Source: Calothrix sp. FI2-JRJ7 (GTDB taxonomy: Bacteria > Cyanobacteriota > Cyanobacteriia > Cyanobacteriales > Nostocaceae). From it: a stretch of 64,000 bases of DNA. The notes below the pieces were generated by a model. It saw only the letters and a list, made by a program, of their open reading frames with translations. It had not been told where the DNA came from and ran no database searches. The translations under genes and the position numbers were made by a program. Location of the stretch: positions 38,242 through 102,241 of the forward strand of contig JAHHGX010000001.1 in assembly GCA_019359675.1 (NCBI GenBank), written 5' to 3'. Each line of letters starts with the position of its first letter. The stretch's first letter is position 1. This document shows, piece after piece, positions 19,303-30,098 of this stretch.

Positions 19303-20475
19303 ATGGAGAAAATCGTGGTTCCAGCTTTAACTGTAAGTTTTGCTCTTACTGATTGGGTTGTCAAGGGTTTGGAGAATGGCACTTTTGAGCGTGTTGGTGG
19401 TGTAATAAGAGAAGTCGCAACTAAAAAAGTTGTTGGTTGGTTAAGAGAGATTAGCTCCGCGAACCCTTATCAAAAATTTACTGAGATTGAGAATCAATTA
19501 GGAGCAGTTCAAAATGGGTTGAAATTAACTCAAGGAATGTTACAACTATCAACTGCGGCTAGCCTTCTTAGTCTAGGTGTTTCTGTTATGGGCTTTGCTG
19601 TAATAACACAACGCCTAAATGATTTAGAGCAACGCCTTCGAGAAACACAAGCTTCAGTAGAAAAAATTAATCACAAGATTGATATCAGCTTCTATGCCAA
19701 TTTCCGCGCAGCGTTAGATTTGGCAGTGAATGCTTTTACAATGAGTAATGCTGAGAACCGTCGTAGTAGTGCTTTGCAAGCCGTAAACCGTTTTGTAGAA
19801 GCAGAGCATATCTATCAAGAATTAACTATTAATGAGATTAATCAAAAAAGTCAAATAGCGGATGAATATATACTAACCCTAACTCTTGCTTATTTATCTG
19901 AAGCTCGCTGCTATTTAGAGTTAGAAGAGTATAATACAGCGCTTCGCCGTATTCAGGAAGGGTCAAAAGTTGTACGTTCACATATTCATAGATATGTCGA
20001 TGTTTTGTTGACTAGCAATCCTGCCGTTTATTTACAACCGCAATTTAAAGGCAAGATAGATCTACGAAGATTAACTAGAGTTTATAAATGGATAAGTCCT
20101 AGCTGGAATGAAAATGCTGTATTTGAATTGCAACGCGAAAATCTTATCACATTTTCTCAAGACCCTAACAAGTGGGTTGAGTCTCTACCAGCAGCTATTT
20201 GGGATTCAAAGGTAGATTGGGCAGGAAAAGCATTTTGGGAAGGCCCTAAACCAAATATATACGCTCGTCTTCCTCAAGTTTTTGAATCTATCGAATCAAT
20301 GGTTGAGACAAATGAACGTTTTGAAGTTTATCAGGAAGAAATACAAGCTATATCAAGACTTGGAATTAAATTTGATGAGTGGTCAAAGTTATACCCTAGC
20401 AAAGAGAATCAACCAGATAAAGCTAAAGTTATGTTCATTATCCCAAATTATACAGTCGAGGCGCCTGTTGTATAA
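19303..20475 (+). CDS. Uncharacterised protein with central membrane helix and coiled coil
   Basis: 390 residues, function unknown. A soluble N-terminus (1-85) leads to a glycine/serine-rich hydrophobic segment (about 86-107, LQLSTAASLLSLGVSVMGFA). A coiled coil starting RLNDLEQRLRETQASVEKIN follows, then a helical, TPR-like C-terminal half (FRAALDLAVNAF, AYLSEARCYLELEEYNTALR). This layout, one flexible apolar helix between soluble parts, recalls pore-forming or membrane-acting effectors, but that is speculation. It begins after a short repeat-containing gap and is convergent with the ParE toxin; a shared hairpin terminator lies at 20579-20601. Confidence 0.7.
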   Translation: MEKIVVPALTVSFALTDWVVKGLENGTFERVGGVIREVATKKVVGWLREISSANPYQKFTEIENQLGAVQNGLKLTQGMLQLSTAASLLSLGVSVMGFAVITQRLNDLEQRLRETQASVEKINHKIDISFYANFRAALDLAVNAFTMSNAENRRSSALQAVNRFVEAEHIYQELTINEINQKSQIADEYILTLTLAYLSEARCYLELEEYNTALRRIQEGSKVVRSHIHRYVDVLLTSNPAVYLQPQFKGKIDLRRLTRVYKWISPSWNENAVFELQRENLITFSQDPNKWVESLPAAIWDSKVDWAGKAFWEGPKPNIYARLPQVFESIESMVETNERFEVYQEEIQAISRLGIKFDEWSKLYPSKENQPDKAKVMFIIPNYTVEAPVV

Positions 20476-20578
20476 TGCGAACAAAATACTTCTACCTCGA
20501 AATCTTCTAACCCTGTAATGCGACTTTTCAAAAAATAAATTATTAAATCTATCTTAATTCGAATTTTTTAACTTCTGA

Positions 20579-20601
20579 AGGCACAACTAATTATTGTGCC
20601 T
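20579..20601. terminator. Bidirectional hairpin terminator
   Basis: AGGCACAA and TTGTGCCT arms with a seven-base loop between two convergent genes. A T-rich stretch (TTTTTTA) lies on the left side, suiting the minus-strand toxin operon. Confidence 0.6.
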
Positions 20602-20619
20602 CTAAAACTTAAATAATTA

Positions 20620-20916
20620 TTAACTTCTATTACGCCAGTACTTTGGCTTACGCTTGTTATGTGCTACTGCCAAAATACGAATTTGATTGTCTTCAAGAAC
20701 ACTATATATTAAAGAGTATGGAAATTTAGGCACAATGAAACGACGAACCGAATCTTCAATTGTTGATCCTATCTCTGGATAACGTATTATTAAGTTAATT
20801 GCTTTTTGTACCTCATCTAAATATTCAAGCCCTAATCCTCTTGTTTGTTCGTCATAAAATGATGCACTTTCAAGTAACTCTTGTTCTGCTAGCGCGTTAA
20901 ATAAACCTGTTTTCAT
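20620..20916 (-). CDS. RelE/ParE family toxin
   Basis: 98 residues. AEQELLESASFYDEQTRGLG then LEYLDEVQKAINLI, IVPKFPYSLIYSV and ILAVAHNKRKPKYWRNR are the standard ParE/RelE fold landmarks, with the C-terminal basic HNKRKP strand. The toxin would inhibit gyrase (ParE) or cleave mRNA (RelE); sequence alone does not say which. Its ATG overlaps the antitoxin stop by four bases (ATGA), indicating coupled translation. Confidence 0.9.
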   Translation of the reverse strand: MKTGLFNALAEQELLESASFYDEQTRGLGLEYLDEVQKAINLIIRYPEIGSTIEDSVRRFIVPKFPYSLIYSVLEDNQIRILAVAHNKRKPKYWRNRS

Positions 20917-21143
20917 TGTAAAGATGCACGAATTCTTTCAAATACTTCCTCAGCAGGAATACCTACAAGTTGACCATTATCCATTTGCTTATTACGAAAT
21001 TTAGCTTCTTCCGCCCATATTTGAGCTACTTCTGGCTCTATTTCAATTTCTTGTCCTAAATGTTCGACTAACCGGGCTAGTAATAAGGCCTGAGAATCTT
21101 TTGGAAGTGCAAGAACTTCGGCTTCAAGCTGTTCGAGTGTCAT
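20913..21143 (-). CDS. Addiction-module antitoxin (TIGR02574-like)
   Basis: 76 residues. The frame MTLEQLEAEVLALPKDSQAL then LLARLVEHLG, with AEVLALP and a C-terminal GIPAEEVFERIRASL, fits the small family paired with ParE toxins. It should bind and neutralise the downstream toxin and autoregulate the operon. A likely promoter lies in 21144-21240. It overlaps the toxin start by four bases. Confidence 0.88.
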   Translation of the reverse strand: MTLEQLEAEVLALPKDSQALLLARLVEHLGQEIEIEPEVAQIWAEEAKFRNKQMDNGQLVGIPAEEVFERIRASLQ

Positions 21144-21282
21144 AAGTTTTCCTGCATCTGTTTGAATATAACACGTCTATTATACCCCGTTGATTTTTTG
21201 GAGAACGTCAGCAAGCAAGTTTGTTAGTAAGTTGCCTTTTATTACTAAATTTTTATATTGGGCGCCATAATAAAAAGAATCA

Positions 21283-21313
21283 ATGGGCGGGCAGGGATGC
21301 CCGCTCCACAAGA
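21283..21313. repeat. GGGCGGGCAGGGATGCCCGC...CCACAAG repeat
   Basis: Hairpin GCGGGCA...TGCCCGC-like ending CTCCACAAGA, just after the chlN stop. Relatives lie at 11849-11878, 31953-31985 and 32907-32982. Confidence 0.65.
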
Positions 21314-21342
21314 TTTGTTACATAGTAAAGATTAAGATTTGT

Positions 21343-22795
<1,453 letters not shown>

Positions 22796-22820
22796 AATGT
22801 TTACAACTCCTAACTCGTAC

Positions 22821-22843
22821 AGACGCGATTAATCGCGTCTCTA
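22821..22843. repeat. AGACGCGATTAATCGCGTCT palindrome
   Basis: Perfect 20-base palindrome followed by CTACC, member of the GTAGAGACG...CGTCTCTAC family (also at 32250, 33127, 43723, 51301, 53155 and 54146). Confidence 0.7.
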
Positions 22844-22857
22844 CCAACTCCTAACTT

Positions 22858-23619
22858 TTATCCGTTGGGGAAAAGACGAGCTATTTCTGAGTCTTCTTCA
22901 AAACTAACGCCGAAATCCCCATCTTCGCTTTGCTGAGTTTTTGTTTCCTCACTCCAAACGTCCATTAACACGTCGCTAAATCCGTGGTCGTCGTCTGAAG
23001 TGTTAAGGTCTTCAAGTTCGTTGTAACTATCATTTTTTAGTGGCAAATCACTGTCAAAAGAGATATCACCACCAAAATCGTCGTCTGATAATACTGAAGA
23101 CAATTTTTGTGCTGTTTCTTCTACGTTGGCGCCAACACCATTTAAAGACATGGTATGTATTTCACTGGTATCAACAGCATCGATTGAGAAACTATTCCTA
23201 ACTGTTCCTGTTTCAAAGCCACTGGTAAGAATTCCTGCTGCATCATCAACGTCAATTGATTGGCTTTCTTGTTCAGCCAACGATTCTTCAATTGATTCGT
23301 TTATAACCATATCGCTATCTTGCTGATAAGGTATGGAATGATTACCTAGTGCAACATTTGGGTCGAAGTGTAAACCTAGTACTTCGACGAGGGTATCGGC
23401 ATCTGGGTTCAATTTTGAAAAGGGTAACATCAACTGAGCTAATTTCGGCTCTAGCGCGTTTGCTACGCCCAAAATCAGGTAACTTGATGGACGTTTGCCA
23501 CCATCAGGTGTGTAAACCGATTCAACTTGCATCTGCAAGCTTATCCATTCACGGTTAGCCTGAAAAAATTGCAACCACTTCTGTTTCAACGATTCTGTAA
23601 AACTGTAAAAGAATGCCAT
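22858..23619 (-). CDS. DUF5331 domain protein in the chl cluster
   Basis: 253 residues. The N-terminus (MAFFYSFTESLKQKWLQFFQ, then NREWISLQMQVES and YLILGVANALEPKLAQLMLP) is the conserved domain. It is followed by a long acidic, Asp/Ser-rich, probably disordered region and the end SEIARLFPNG. Homologues lie between chlL and chlN in many cyanobacteria, implying a link to dark chlorophyll synthesis, but no activity is known to me. It is 29 bases downstream of chlL and 120 upstream of chlN, presumably cotranscribed. Confidence 0.85.
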   Translation of the reverse strand: MAFFYSFTESLKQKWLQFFQANREWISLQMQVESVYTPDGGKRPSSYLILGVANALEPKLAQLMLPFSKLNPDADTLVEVLGLHFDPNVALGNHSIPYQQDSDMVINESIEESLAEQESQSIDVDDAAGILTSGFETGTVRNSFSIDAVDTSEIHTMSLNGVGANVEETAQKLSSVLSDDDFGGDISFDSDLPLKNDSYNELEDLNTSDDDHGFSDVLMDVWSEETKTQQSEDGDFGVSFEEDSEIARLFPNG

Positions 23620-23648
23620 ATAGCCCCATCCCGAAAAGAAATAATGAT

Positions 23649-24515
23649 TTATACAATCATCAAGTCTAATTGCTCTTCCGGATTAGTGACTGCGGGTTTA
23701 CCCGGATTTAAGTAAAAATCTGATAACAAAGAGAATAAATCTCTATCTTGAGCATCGTTAGGCACAACTCCTTCCGGACGCGCTAAAATTTGGTCGGCGA
23801 TGCTGAGATAGTAGTCACACACGTAATTTAACGAGGGGTCATGTTCTGCCATCTCGAATAATGTTTTACCTTTAACACGCGAAACGCGAATGTCTTCTAT
23901 CAATGGCAAAACTTCCAAAACTGGCATGGGCACTGCTTCGATGTACTTCTCTATCAAATCCCGCTTGCTGGTACGATTACCAATCAACCCTGCTAAACGC
24001 AATGGGTGGGTGCGGGCTTTTTCACGTACCGAAGCAGCAATGCGATTAGCTGCAAACAATGCGTCAAAACCGTTGTCTGTAACAATCATACAGTAGTCAG
24101 CATAGTTTAAAGGCGCCGCAAAACCACCACAAACTACGTCACCAAGAACATCAAACAAAATGACATCGTATTCATCAAAGGCATTCAGTTCTTTCAGTAA
24201 TTTCACTGTCTCCCCAACTACGTAACCGCCACATCCCGCGCCTGCTGGTGGCCCACCTGCTTCAACACAATCTACACCACCGTAACCCTTATAAATTACA
24301 TCCTCGGGCCAAACGTCTTCGTAGTGATAGTCTTTTTCTTGCAGTGTATCAATTATTGTTGGAATTAAGAATCCAGTTAGAGTGAATGTACTATCGTGTT
24401 TTGGGTCACAGCCTATTTGTAATACCTTTTTACCCCGCTTGGCTAGGGCGACAGAAATATTACAACTAGTTGTAGATTTACCGATGCCACCTTTTCCATA
24501 AACTGCTAGTTTCAC
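23649..24515 (-). CDS. chlL: Light-independent protochlorophyllide reductase ATP-binding subunit L
   Basis: 288 residues from a GTG at 24515, chosen over the ATG at 24644. The GTG yields the standard N-terminus [19 protein letters not shown] and is preceded by AAGAGGTAAAGAC, a good ribosome site; the extra 43 residues lack family resemblance. The protein has a P-loop GKGGIGKST, Cys ligands in [11 protein letters not shown] and [14 protein letters not shown] for the dimer-bridging [4Fe-4S] cluster, and the DPKHDST switch. It is the NifH-like ATP-driven electron donor to ChlN-ChlB. First gene of the chlL-DUF5331-chlN cluster. Confidence 0.97.
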   Translation of the reverse strand: MKLAVYGKGGIGKSTTSCNISVALAKRGKKVLQIGCDPKHDSTFTLTGFLIPTIIDTLQEKDYHYEDVWPEDVIYKGYGGVDCVEAGGPPAGAGCGGYVVGETVKLLKELNAFDEYDVILFDVLGDVVCGGFAAPLNYADYCMIVTDNGFDALFAANRIAASVREKARTHPLRLAGLIGNRTSKRDLIEKYIEAVPMPVLEVLPLIEDIRVSRVKGKTLFEMAEHDPSLNYVCDYYLSIADQILARPEGVVPNDAQDRDLFSLLSDFYLNPGKPAVTNPEEQLDLMIV

Positions 24516-24878
24516 GTCTTTACCTCTTAATTCTTGTTTATAAAACTTTGTGTCTTGAAGCTTTGATGGTTCATGAGTGTCATTATTGTTCAATTCACTC
24601 AGGAAATAAAGAGACTTGCTCTGTGAATAGTAGTCTAATTCCAAGTGCTTGTACTCATTCGCTTCTCTTTTGTCACATATCTTCTTAAATTAAGCGAATA
24701 AGGTTACAAAATGTTTTTAAAGTATCTTTATATTATGTATTTTATAAAAATAGTTACAATAGACAAAATCGTAAAGCCCGTAACATAAAAGCCTTTTAGA
24801 CTTATATATTTGGGATGATAGTGTGGGTAATAGTGATGAGAATGCAGTGAGTGTAAATAATTATCACAATTAATCTGA

Positions 24879-25145
24879 CTAGCCTGCTCCCAGTATTTCT
24901 TCATCTGCGCCTATGTCTTCCAGAGTTTGCCAACCTGGGCGCCAAAGTTCTTGGTCTTGTAATATTGCTGCGTTAGTCCAGAACCGAACGTTCGGGTCAC
25001 AAGATGAAACCATTTCGGCATAAACCCATTTTCCCTGGTTTTTACGGTTGACAACTTCAAAATGGCGCCAACCATCAACTTTTTTTTGTGCCGTCCATTT
25101 TGAACCGAGTAAATACGGAAACTTTTGTTTTTTTGATTTAGGCAT
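24879..25145 (-). CDS. TIGR02450 family Trp-rich small protein
   Basis: 88 residues, with KFPYLLGSKWTA, VDGWRHFEVVNRK, KWVYAEMVSSCDPNVRFWTN and LWRPGWQTL. The spaced tryptophans and the GSKWTA opening mark this short cyanobacterial/proteobacterial family of unknown role. Basic, soluble, no signal. It stands alone 230 bases upstream of chlL and divergent from trpD. Confidence 0.88.
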   Translation of the reverse strand: MPKSKKQKFPYLLGSKWTAQKKVDGWRHFEVVNRKNQGKWVYAEMVSSCDPNVRFWTNAAILQDQELWRPGWQTLEDIGADEEILGAG

Positions 25146-25337
25146 AATTACTTAAATTTTGGCTCAAAAATTTTATTAATAAATATTAAGTATTATTAAT
25201 TATAGTAAAGAATGGTCGCTATGCGGGTGGGCAATCACCACTAAAGAAAATTTAGATATACACAAACAATATATAAGTTAAGCACTAGAGGTTGATTATT
25301 AGGTACGATAACTGCGATATCTATTTCTGTGCCGTTT

Positions 25338-26417
25338 ATGAGCAGTTCCCCTACCACTTTAAAAGTTTCTTCTGAATCTACTACAGTTAACTGGTCTTCA
25401 TTACTTCAACAAATTCTCGACCATCAATCATTATCGCGCCAACAAGCTGTTGAGTTGATGCAGGGCTGGTTGAACGAAGCTATACCCCTAGAATTATCAG
25501 GAGCAATATTAATTGGACTTCAAGCCAAGGGTGTGTCTTGCGACGAATTAGCAGGAATGGCGCAGGTGCTACAATCTCTGTCGGTGAGCGAAGGGTCAAT
25601 AGAAGCTACAACTACTCCTTTAATTGATACTTGTGGCACTGGAGGTGATGGCGCCTCTACATTTAATATTTCTACGGCGGTAGCATTTGTTGCAGCAGCG
25701 GCAGGTGTGCGAGTTGCTAAACATGGTAATCGCTCCGCATCAAGTCGAGTTGGCAGCGCGGACGTACTAGAATATTTAGGTGTAAATTTAAGTGCCCCTA
25801 GCGATAAGGTGCAAGCTGCTGTAGATTCCGTAGGTATAAGCTTTTTGTTTGCTCCTGGTTGGCATCCAGCAATGAAGGCAGTAGCAGGAATTAGAAAGAA
25901 TTTAAAAGTAAGGACTGTATTTAACTTGCTAGGTCCTCTAGTAAACCCAATGCGTCCAACTGGACAGGTAATGGGAGTATATACCTCTAAATTACTAGAA
26001 ACGATTGCGAATGCGATGCTGCAATTAGGAACACACAAGGCTATCGTTTTAAATGGACGCGAAGGACTCGATGAGGCTTCTTTAGGAGATTTAACTGATT
26101 TAGCGGTTCTTAGTGATGGCTTAGTTGAGATGAAAACACTTGACCCTCAAGCTTTAGGACTTGTAAAGGCCCCTGTTACGGAACTGCGAGGTGGAGATGT
26201 TGAAGAAAATGCTGATATTTTGAAAGCAGTATTGCAGGGTAAAGGCACAACCGCACAAACTTCTGTTGTTGCGCTTAATGCTGGGTTAGCGCTAGAAGTA
26301 GGCGATGCTGTACCTTGGGGTGAGCATCAAAAAGGTACAGAGTTAGCACTCGATATTTTGGCTAGTGGCGCAGCTTGGGATAAATTGGAATGCTTGGTTG
26401 AGTTTCTGCGGTCTTAG
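25338..26417 (+). CDS. trpD: Anthranilate phosphoribosyltransferase
   Basis: 359 residues from ATG 25338; a GTG three codons earlier is less likely. Motifs are the phosphoribosyl-pyrophosphate loop [37 protein letters not shown], and [16 protein letters not shown]. It joins anthranilate to PRPP, the second step of tryptophan synthesis, in the cytosol. No other trp gene is nearby, as is usual in cyanobacteria. Its last 56 bases overlap, tail to tail, the 3' end of the aspartic-protease gene. Confidence 0.97.
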   Translation: MSSSPTTLKVSSESTTVNWSSLLQQILDHQSLSRQQAVELMQGWLNEAIPLELSGAILIGLQAKGVSCDELAGMAQVLQSLSVSEGSIEATTTPLIDTCGTGGDGASTFNISTAVAFVAAAAGVRVAKHGNRSASSRVGSADVLEYLGVNLSAPSDKVQAAVDSVGISFLFAPGWHPAMKAVAGIRKNLKVRTVFNLLGPLVNPMRPTGQVMGVYTSKLLETIANAMLQLGTHKAIVLNGREGLDEASLGDLTDLAVLSDGLVEMKTLDPQALGLVKAPVTELRGGDVEENADILKAVLQGKGTTAQTSVVALNAGLALEVGDAVPWGEHQKGTELALDILASGAAWDKLECLVEFLRS

Positions 26418-27426
26418 TATCGGTGGGAGTATGAGGTCGAAATTGGACTACATCGCGCTTGATGGTAATATCGTAGTCTCCAAAAAAGTCGTGTCCTAAA
26501 AGTCCAGTTTCTAGTCCTGCTCCTGCGATGGCAACTGGAATTTGTCCAACTTTGACTTCGCCAACTTCCATTGAATTTACATAACCAATGGGAAAAGTTA
26601 CTGCTTTGGAACTAGCAGTATTAGCTTTAGCTTGACCAACGGTTACGATTGAAAGGGCTGACGCCATTTTTTGAGTGATAACAGTACCACTGGCGCCTGT
26701 ATCGACTATCATCTCAAAATTTTGATTGCCGTTAAATTTAACTTCAATAACTGGTGTACCTCCCATCCTGCGTTTAATTGGGACTGTAATTACTTGTTCT
26801 TCTGTTTCTTGGTTAACGAAAGCTTCGGGGGGAATAACTGGTTGAACTTGCTGCTCAACTTGTGGTTGCTTGGGTAAGCGTGCGAAAACTGGAGTAATAA
26901 TTTTTTGAGGTTTAGCAGCAGTTGCAATTTTGGCGTTCGCTTGAACTTGTGGGTTGGAAAGAGTTTCAGGAATAACGACAACTTGAGTTGCTTGAGGTTG
27001 TGGTGTAGGTTTAGGGGCAGAAGCAATGGTTCTTAGTTGTGCTTGCTTGGCTCTTTGTTGGTACTCGCTAATTTTTTGCTGTGCGATTGAATAATAAGGG
27101 TCATCGCGCTGGACTTGTTTCATTAGCGCAACTGCGTCTTTATATTGACCAGCTACTAACAGCCAATCATTAACCGATTGAGCCGATTGACTTATAGTAT
27201 ATGCACCAGCCGCTTTATCTAAACCTAACTCAAACGTCTTGGCTTGGTCTATGGTTTGAGGCACCGACTCAGATGTTGAAGTGGAATTTCCCACTATTTG
27301 ACCGCCAGTCTCTGTAGTCGCCGACATTGAAACAGATTGCCTTTCACTTTTAATTTGAGTTTGCTTGTCACAACTAGTAGTCAGGACTGCTATCGTAACT
27401 AATATTAGGTACCACGAGTTACGCAT
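26362..27426 (-). CDS. Retropepsin-like aspartic protease lipoprotein
   Basis: 354 residues. A lipoprotein signal ([12 protein letters not shown]) predicts cleavage before Cys19 and lipid anchoring. A helical, TPR-like segment (about 75-130, [20 protein letters not shown]) and a Pro/Gln-rich linker precede a C-terminal retropepsin domain: [14 protein letters not shown] contains the catalytic Asp, and [13 protein letters not shown] is the flap/partner region typical of single-domain TIGR02281-like proteases, which act as dimers. Likely periplasmic; substrates unknown. It is convergent with trpD and overlaps it by 56 bases. Confidence 0.85.
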   Translation of the reverse strand: MRNSWYLILVTIAVLTTSCDKQTQIKSERQSVSMSATTETGGQIVGNSTSTSESVPQTIDQAKTFELGLDKAAGAYTISQSAQSVNDWLLVAGQYKDAVALMKQVQRDDPYYSIAQQKISEYQQRAKQAQLRTIASAPKPTPQPQATQVVVIPETLSNPQVQANAKIATAAKPQKIITPVFARLPKQPQVEQQVQPVIPPEAFVNQETEEQVITVPIKRRMGGTPVIEVKFNGNQNFEMIVDTGASGTVITQKMASALSIVTVGQAKANTASSKAVTFPIGYVNSMEVGEVKVGQIPVAIAGAGLETGLLGHDFFGDYDITIKRDVVQFRPHTPTDTKTAETQPSIPIYPKLRH

Positions 27427-27563
27427 CGAAGTAATTAGATTTTTGCTCTTATAGTTTAAATTCTACCTGCTTTCCTTAGTTCGACAAAATCCAATAAATA
27501 TACTTATGGCATAATTAACCATCGGAACCATTCGCTTTCAAACACTCTAACTCTTTTTCCTAA

Positions 27564-28739
27564 ATGCAGCATATGTTACTGTCTGACGCTATACCTGCTT
27601 TACTCGTACTAGCAGATGGAACATCTTATCGTGGCTGGTCTTTTGGCGCCATTGGTACCACTATTGGAGAAGTAGTCTTCAATACAGGTATGACAGGATA
27701 TCAAGAAGTCCTGACAGACCCCAGCTACTGTGGTCAGATAGTTCTTTTTACCTATCCAGAATTGGGAAACACTGGTGTCAATCCTCTTGATGAGGAATCT
27801 GATCGTCCACAGGTACGCGGTGCCATTGCTCGTAACATTTGCCACCGTCCTAGTAACTGGCGTTCTACCCAGTCACTGTCCGATTACCTAAAGCAGCACC
27901 AAATACCTGGTATTTATGGTATAGATACACGCGCACTAACTCGTAAAATCCGTAATTTTGGAGCAATGAACGGCGGTATCTCAACGTCGATTCTTGACGA
28001 GAACGAATTACTTGAACAAATTCAAGCGGCGCCGGATATGGAAGGTTTGAATCTTGTTCGTGAAGTAACAACACAATCTGTATACGAATGGTCAGACCCA
28101 ACTACAGCAGTTTGGGAATTTAACCCTAAATGTAAAAGTGATTCAAAAACTAGTTTTACAGTTGTAGCTTTAGATTTTGGCGTAAAACGTAACATTCTCA
28201 GACGATTAGCTTCTTACGGTTGCCGTGTTGTTGTTGTTCCCGCCACCACAAGTGCAGAAGAGATTTTAAAATATAACCCAGATGGTATATTTCTCTCGAA
28301 CGGGCCAGGAGACCCTGCGACTGTTTTAGAGGGCATTGCGACGACGAAGGCATTACTCGAAGCCGAAAAGCCAATGTTTGGAATTTGTATGGGACACCAA
28401 ATTTTAGGTCACGCATTGGGGGCAGAAACCTTTAAGCTAAAATTTGGGCATCGCGGTTTAAATCAACCCGCAGGCTTAACTGAGAAAATAGAAATTACTA
28501 GTCAAAATCACAGCTTTGCCATAAACCCAGACTCATTACCAACATCTACTGTAGAAGTTAGCCATCTCAACCTGAACGACCGTACAGTAGCAGGTGTTCG
28601 TCACAAACAACTGCCAGTATTCTCAGTGCAGTATCATCCCGAAGCGAGTCCTGGACCCCACGATGCTGACTACTTGTTTGAGCAGTTTGTGGAAGAAATG
28701 ATCAAAGCAAGGCAGTCACAAACGGCAAATGTTTGTTGA
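27564..28739 (+). CDS. carA: Carbamoyl-phosphate synthase small chain
   Basis: 391 residues. The N-terminal CPSase small-chain domain ([33 protein letters not shown]) is followed by a class I glutamine amidotransferase domain ([11 protein letters not shown], nucleophile Cys in [14 protein letters not shown], and catalytic His-Pro-Glu in [10 protein letters not shown]). It supplies ammonia to CarB for carbamoyl phosphate, feeding arginine and pyrimidine synthesis. ATG at 27564 or 27573. carB is not adjacent. A STAS-domain gene follows after 94 bases. Confidence 0.97.
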   Translation: MQHMLLSDAIPALLVLADGTSYRGWSFGAIGTTIGEVVFNTGMTGYQEVLTDPSYCGQIVLFTYPELGNTGVNPLDEESDRPQVRGAIARNICHRPSNWRSTQSLSDYLKQHQIPGIYGIDTRALTRKIRNFGAMNGGISTSILDENELLEQIQAAPDMEGLNLVREVTTQSVYEWSDPTTAVWEFNPKCKSDSKTSFTVVALDFGVKRNILRRLASYGCRVVVVPATTSAEEILKYNPDGIFLSNGPGDPATVLEGIATTKALLEAEKPMFGICMGHQILGHALGAETFKLKFGHRGLNQPAGLTEKIEITSQNHSFAINPDSLPTSTVEVSHLNLNDRTVAGVRHKQLPVFSVQYHPEASPGPHDADYLFEQFVEEMIKARQSQTANVC

Positions 28740-28833
28740 TCATTGGCAATTAAGTTTGTTTCGGGTCTATTATAGACAAAATGCATTAAATTCATCTATA
28801 CTTGAGCGTTCGTTTTAAGACGAGGAGGGAGTT

Positions 28834-29196
28834 ATTGCTGAACCACTAAACTTAACCGTTAGCCTGCGAGGTACCCGCGAAGTTCGGGATAACTGTCAGC
28901 TATTCCGTCTCACAGGCTTATTAGATGCCTTCTCTGAACCTACATTCCGCAAGGTTATTGGAGGCAAAATTGATGAGGGTCCAAAGAATATCATCTTAGA
29001 CCTCTCACAAATTGATTTTGTAGACAGTTCTGGGTTAGGCGCCCTCGTGCAACTCGCCAAGCAGGCACAGAATAACGAAGGAACCTTACAAATTGTCACA
29101 AACGCCCGCGTCACTCAAACAGTCAAACTTGTACGTCTAGAGAAATTTCTCGCCCTGCAAACAAGTGTTGACGCGGCTTTAGAGAATATCAAGTAG
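28834..29196 (+). CDS. STAS-domain anti-sigma factor antagonist, apparent ATT start
   Basis: 120 residues. The frame reads IAEPLNLTVSLRGTREVRDN and later ILDLSQIDFVDSSGLGALVQ, the STAS loop with the phosphorylatable Ser in DSSGLGAL, ending ALENIK. Members regulate sigma factors by partner switching with an anti-sigma kinase. Between the in-frame TAA and the conserved EPLNLTV segment there is no ATG, GTG, TTG or CTG. An ATT sits five bases after a strong AGGAGG, so translation most likely starts at ATT (28834). No anti-sigma partner is adjacent. A terminator follows. Confidence 0.88.
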   Translation: MAEPLNLTVSLRGTREVRDNCQLFRLTGLLDAFSEPTFRKVIGGKIDEGPKNIILDLSQIDFVDSSGLGALVQLAKQAQNNEGTLQIVTNARVTQTVKLVRLEKFLALQTSVDAALENIK

Positions 29197-29230
29197 CTTT
29201 GTTGCTTGATTGTAACGACAAATTACAATT

Positions 29231-29268
29231 AGCTATCCGATGTCAAAATCTGGATAGCTTTAATTTTT
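29231..29268 (+). terminator. Rho-independent terminator after the STAS gene
   Basis: AGCTATCC / GGATAGCT stem with a 13-base loop, then TTAATTTTT. It lies 35 bases after the STAS stop. Confidence 0.75.
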
Positions 29269-29472
29269 ACGTAAATTTTAGATATAATAAACTGTTTAGA
29301 GTGTGATAATGCGCTAGAGTGTTATCTACAGATCGCTTGAATCGTAAAGCCTGATATTAAAAGTAATTTTATGTAATCCCTAATGATGCCTTTTTGACCC
29401 GTAATGGGAGATTGCGGGCAAAGTGTTTAGTTCTACCCCAAGTTGTGCTGCGTCAATCGCGATATGTAAACA

Positions 29473-29985
29473 GTGAGGAATGATGAATTTGTGAAATTAT
29501 CGGAGGAACAAGCATTTGAAGATGAATCAGAGAGTAGGTGTCGTCATAACCCTTGGAACCAAGTACTGAAAGCTGCTTGCAACAAGTTACCGACTCAAAT
29601 ATCTCTAGCCGAACTTCGACAAATTTCTCCTACTGCTTTAGCCTATTTGGGGGATGCAGTTTATGAACTGTACTTTAGAATGTACTATCTCCTACCACCG
29701 CAGCGAATCGATAGTTATCATCGCTCGGTAGTTGCACAAGTACGAGCGGAGATGCAAGCGCGCCATTTACAAGCGCTAGCACCAGAATTGACCGAATTAG
29801 AATTAGAAATCGTCCGTAGAGGCCGCAATGCCACTACCGGAAGACCAAAGCGAGTGAGTGCCGAAACATATCAACAAGCAACAAGCTTAGAGACCTTAGT
29901 TGGTTACTTATATTTAACTGACGAAGCGCGTTTAGTAGAACTCCTGCACAAAATACCGACCGAATCAATCGAATCACATATTTAG
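29473..29985 (+). CDS. mrnC: Mini-ribonuclease III
   Basis: 170 residues. A single RNase III catalytic domain without dsRNA-binding domain: PTALAYLGDAVYELYFR holds the acidic catalytic residues, followed by YHRSVVAQVRAEMQA, VRRGRNATTGRPKR and TSLETLVGYLYL with the second acidic site. In other bacteria Mini-III matures 23S rRNA ends. The listed GTG start includes a non-conserved acidic leader; an in-frame GTG at 29491 is possible. It lies 113 bases upstream of an rlmB/trmH-type methyltransferase, consistent with a shared rRNA-processing role. Confidence 0.92.
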   Translation: MRNDEFVKLSEEQAFEDESESRCRHNPWNQVLKAACNKLPTQISLAELRQISPTALAYLGDAVYELYFRMYYLLPPQRIDSYHRSVVAQVRAEMQARHLQALAPELTELELEIVRRGRNATTGRPKRVSAETYQQATSLETLVGYLYLTDEARLVELLHKIPTESIESHI

Positions 29986-30098
29986 AACAAGTAGTGGTAT
30001 TTCTACCTAAAACAACCTTTTTCGCTTGCATTTGGGTTGAATTGTAGTGATAGAAGTGCCAGAAACGCACATGAAATTAGGGACTTATCATACTTATC

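Noticed and set aside
24516..24644. 43-residue N-terminal extension of ChlL
   Set aside because: GTG 24515 has the family N-terminus and a ribosome site; the extension has neither.
25520..26038. 172-residue minus-strand frame inside trpD
   Set aside because: Shadow of trpD; the plus-strand frame carries all TrpD motifs.
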